DNA from: an uncultured Porphyromonadaceae bacterium
Lineage (GTDB): Bacteria > Bacteroidota > Bacteroidia > Bacteroidales > Muribaculaceae
Direction of reading: 5' to 3'
Assembly (NCBI GenBank): GCA_947178165.1
Contig: CAMWXH010000008.1
Coordinates: 1-55,203, forward strand
Length of the DNA: 55,203 nt
The translations under genes were made by a program, and so were the position numbers. Under the pieces are notes generated by a model that saw nothing but the letters and a program-made list of their open reading frames with translations, did no database searches and was not told the origin of the DNA. Shown in pieces: positions 54,601 to 55,203 of this stretch. Position 1 is the stretch's first letter. Each line of letters opens with the position of its first letter.

Positions 54601-55020
54601 CCGGAGAATATGCGTCGTCGCGCAGCGCGTCGTGCAGCATCCCGTGCAGTCACCAACCGAAGCTTTGCAGCCCTCTTTGATGGCGCACAGATCCAGACTG
54701 GCAGGGATGGTTCCGGTACACGTATCTTCATTAATCCGGAGGAGGGCGTGAAGGTTACTTCTGTTAAGCTCAATGACGAGGAGATGCTTGACAAGATGGA
54801 AGGAAACTCTATTCTCCTGCCGGCAGGAAGCAATGGAAACCTCGAAATACACACTGACGCAGAAAATATCGAGACTGGAATCAGCGAGGTGATCTATGAT
54901 GAGGCAACTGCTCCGATCTATTCTCTGACAGGAACAATTGTCGGAAGAGGGAGAGCAGATCTCGAAAATCTTCAGCCTGGAATATACATATTCTGTGGTC
55001 GCAAGATTGCAGTGAAATGA
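51622..55020 (+). CDS. BspA-like LRR surface protein with T9SS-like C-terminus
   Basis: 1132 aa from the ATG at 51622; an upstream in-frame ATG at 51577 would bury the signal peptide MKRFLLTLVGMLLALPILAQ. About 900 residues of LRR_5 repeats (YAFYNNKELYHV, AFEGCxxL, SVTIPESVTLIG patterns). A Glu/Gln/Arg-rich hinge (about 985-1025, with RRRAARRAASRA) follows, then a final domain ending LTGTIVGRGRADLENLQPGIYIF and KIAVK, a type IX sorting-like tail. Likely cell-surface adhesin. The codon usage becomes more GC-rich toward the 3' half. Confidence 0.92.
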   Translation: MKRFLLTLVGMLLALPILAQDFTYEYEGQTLIYTILNEEEKTCTTKEGEDWSMEGGNNVSGNLVIPSHVLYNGNEYTVTEIGYCAFNKCTELTSVTIPESVTLIGNWAFGSCPNLKNVIISNSETSIADIAFEISVFSDNGKTLLFAPVKYDDSYTITDGVETIKSNAFHKVNFKSLSIPASVKYIEADTFAEVNIERVNFEDWQHWCETVTLENLEANPYRYGAPYAGGVKMTSYELKEGMTEIKDYVNYGLQFKDEIELPTTLKRVGAYAFYNNKELYHVFLNDSLEEIGEHAFDGCELLENQELPSTLNKIEDCAYKGCSSLTEVVLPENLSSLGANAFEECTALEKAVVVANIDYIPDYAFNKCKALTKLYLPLQLKSIGDYAFADCESMDEIKLPVSLETIGDYAFYDSNPWNGLGKITQLIIPDKVTSIGKHAFHDQSIQNLTLGKGLTTIPESAFEGVPLKSVSFSEGLQKIERNAFAAGRDCISSVILPSTVNEIEENAFENTSIQELVIPDGVLSLPSGSCGRPALLTVGKDVKTIDANAFSFENLITFRLKATMPPTLNEAFPITNEQNDQLTLVVNQGRVVSYMNNARWKQINRIIQEDWTDIEVHLDGTFSLAEEIRMQNGLMPSQVNKMKVFGPLDENDLRVIRENMVSLRSLDLSEVTNVTAIPDGQFKESLLNEIILPAGIERIGNESFANSRLLTMDALPETLTSIGDRAFEGCIRVTFSRMPESLTELGEGAFSGCSAIKEMAFTSQLSGSLPPYTFQDCTLLEHVDLSTTEIRSIGSEAFRGCYELDEIILPETLTSISYAAFYGTAIRDISFLPANVDEIGEEAFSNCRRLVAATLPQTMTSVSSNIFSGCGRLLTVSMPAGILSVGRDLVNGDKKLSNISCAATDAPEAETGAFDNIRLRYVSLTVPTLSFRTYLSAPQWGKFETILNRIPVTMDKGVEVTNVAEDEYQDMLEEDRLEELQETSTQAPQEEEQPENMRRRAARRAASRAVTNRSFAALFDGAQIQTGRDGSGTRIFINPEEGVKVTSVKLNDEEMLDKMEGNSILLPAGSNGNLEIHTDAENIETGISEVIYDEATAPIYSLTGTIVGRGRADLENLQPGIYIFCGRKIAVK

Positions 55021-55047
55021 TACAACCGACTTATCTTGAGTCTTCAT

Positions 55048-55081
55048 ATCCCTCGGAAATTTCTCCGGGGGATATTTTTAT
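55048..55081 (+). terminator. Intrinsic terminator after LRR gene
   Basis: ATCCCTCGG (55048-55056) pairs with CCGGGGGAT (55065-55073) over 9 bp with one G-U, loop AAATTTCT, then ATTTTTAT. Confidence 0.8.
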
Positions 55082-55115
55082 CCTTATGTTTCACAAAAGT
55101 AAGTATTATAAAAAT

Positions 55116-55203
55116 AATTCTTTGGAAAATTACAGATAAGTGCAATCTAATTCTTTGGAAAATTACAGATAAGTGCAATCTAATTCTTTGGGAAATTACA
55201 TAT
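55116..55203 (+). repeat. Second tandem array of 33-bp promoter-like units, cut by window edge
   Basis: Two identical 33-bp units (55116-55148, 55149-55181) and the start of a third (55182 on), beginning AATTCTTTGGAAAATTACAG. The third changes at GGGAAATTACATAT, just where a -7 box would form. Unit length, contiguity and position after the previous gene's terminator match the array at 25490. An AAA/DUF4143 gene is expected to the right. Confidence 0.85.

Overview
The window looks like Bacteroidota chromosome, order Bacteroidales, and plausibly a gut Muribaculaceae-type lineage (that last step is inference). The evidence is: repeated matches to the Bacteroides promoter consensus (TTTG, 19-21 nt, TAnnTTTG); a DUF4270 lipoprotein; BspA-like leucine-rich-repeat surface proteins with T9SS-like C-terminal domains; the panC/panD/ffh block with a half-length glycogen-synthase-like gene; and an inositol-phosphate synthase beside a CDP-alcohol phosphatidyltransferase. 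There is no rRNA, transposase, integrase or CRISPR array.

Layout. 1-8.5 kb: 3' end of a transglutaminase-like gene, then a + strand run rlmN-pdxA-NTP transferase-ATP-grasp-CDP-alcohol phosphotransferase-HAD phosphatase, a perfect 17-bp terminator hairpin, and myo-inositol-phosphate synthase on its own promoter. I read the part from about 3.5 to 8.5 kb as an inositol-lipid or phospho-inositol headgroup pathway. 8.7-17.8 kb: two exported TPR-CHAT (caspase-like) proteins placed tail to tail 9 bp apart, one of them in an operon with two unknown exported proteins. 17.9-25.5 kb: GtrA, a hemolysin-type acyltransferase, a diacylglycerol-kinase-like lipid kinase, a TlpA-like lipoprotein, trmD, tRNA-Thr(CGU), a PemK/MazF-like toxin-antitoxin pair, ridA and a Uup-like ABC-F ATPase.

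25.5-30.6 kb is a mosaic accessory island. It holds an AAA/DUF4143 ATPase behind a tandem array of promoter-like 33-bp units, an Abi/HEPN gene, small unknown genes, an orphan MNT nucleotidyltransferase, gene remnants, and a ~107-bp element present twice. Each copy of that element carries a consensus promoter, a ~60-nt structured RNA and an intrinsic terminator. 30.6-39 kb: a two-gene surface operon (a 2099-aa LRR/Big2/dockerin-like protein and a cohesin-like protein) plus a small membrane protein. 39.4-47.9 kb: Dabb protein, YbiT-like ABC-F, CapA, DUF4270 and a glycogen-synthase-like half protein on the minus strand, divergent from panC-panD-ffh. 48-55 kb: an HTH-like protein, a membrane Ser/Thr kinase, a ~330-nt structured RNA with its own -7 box and terminator, a PD-(D/E)XK nuclease, another BspA-like protein, and a second 33-bp array running off the edge.

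Best candidates for something undescribed: (i) the promoter-like 33-bp arrays tied to AAA/DUF4143 genes, (ii) the duplicated promoter-sRNA-terminator element antisense to the Abi/HEPN leader, (iii) the ~330-nt structured RNA before the nuclease gene, (iv) the ATP-grasp and NTP-transferase genes inside the inositol-lipid locus, and (v) the tail-to-tail exported CHAT proteins. Everything here was read by eye. Domain calls rest on recognised motifs, and no database or folding program was run.
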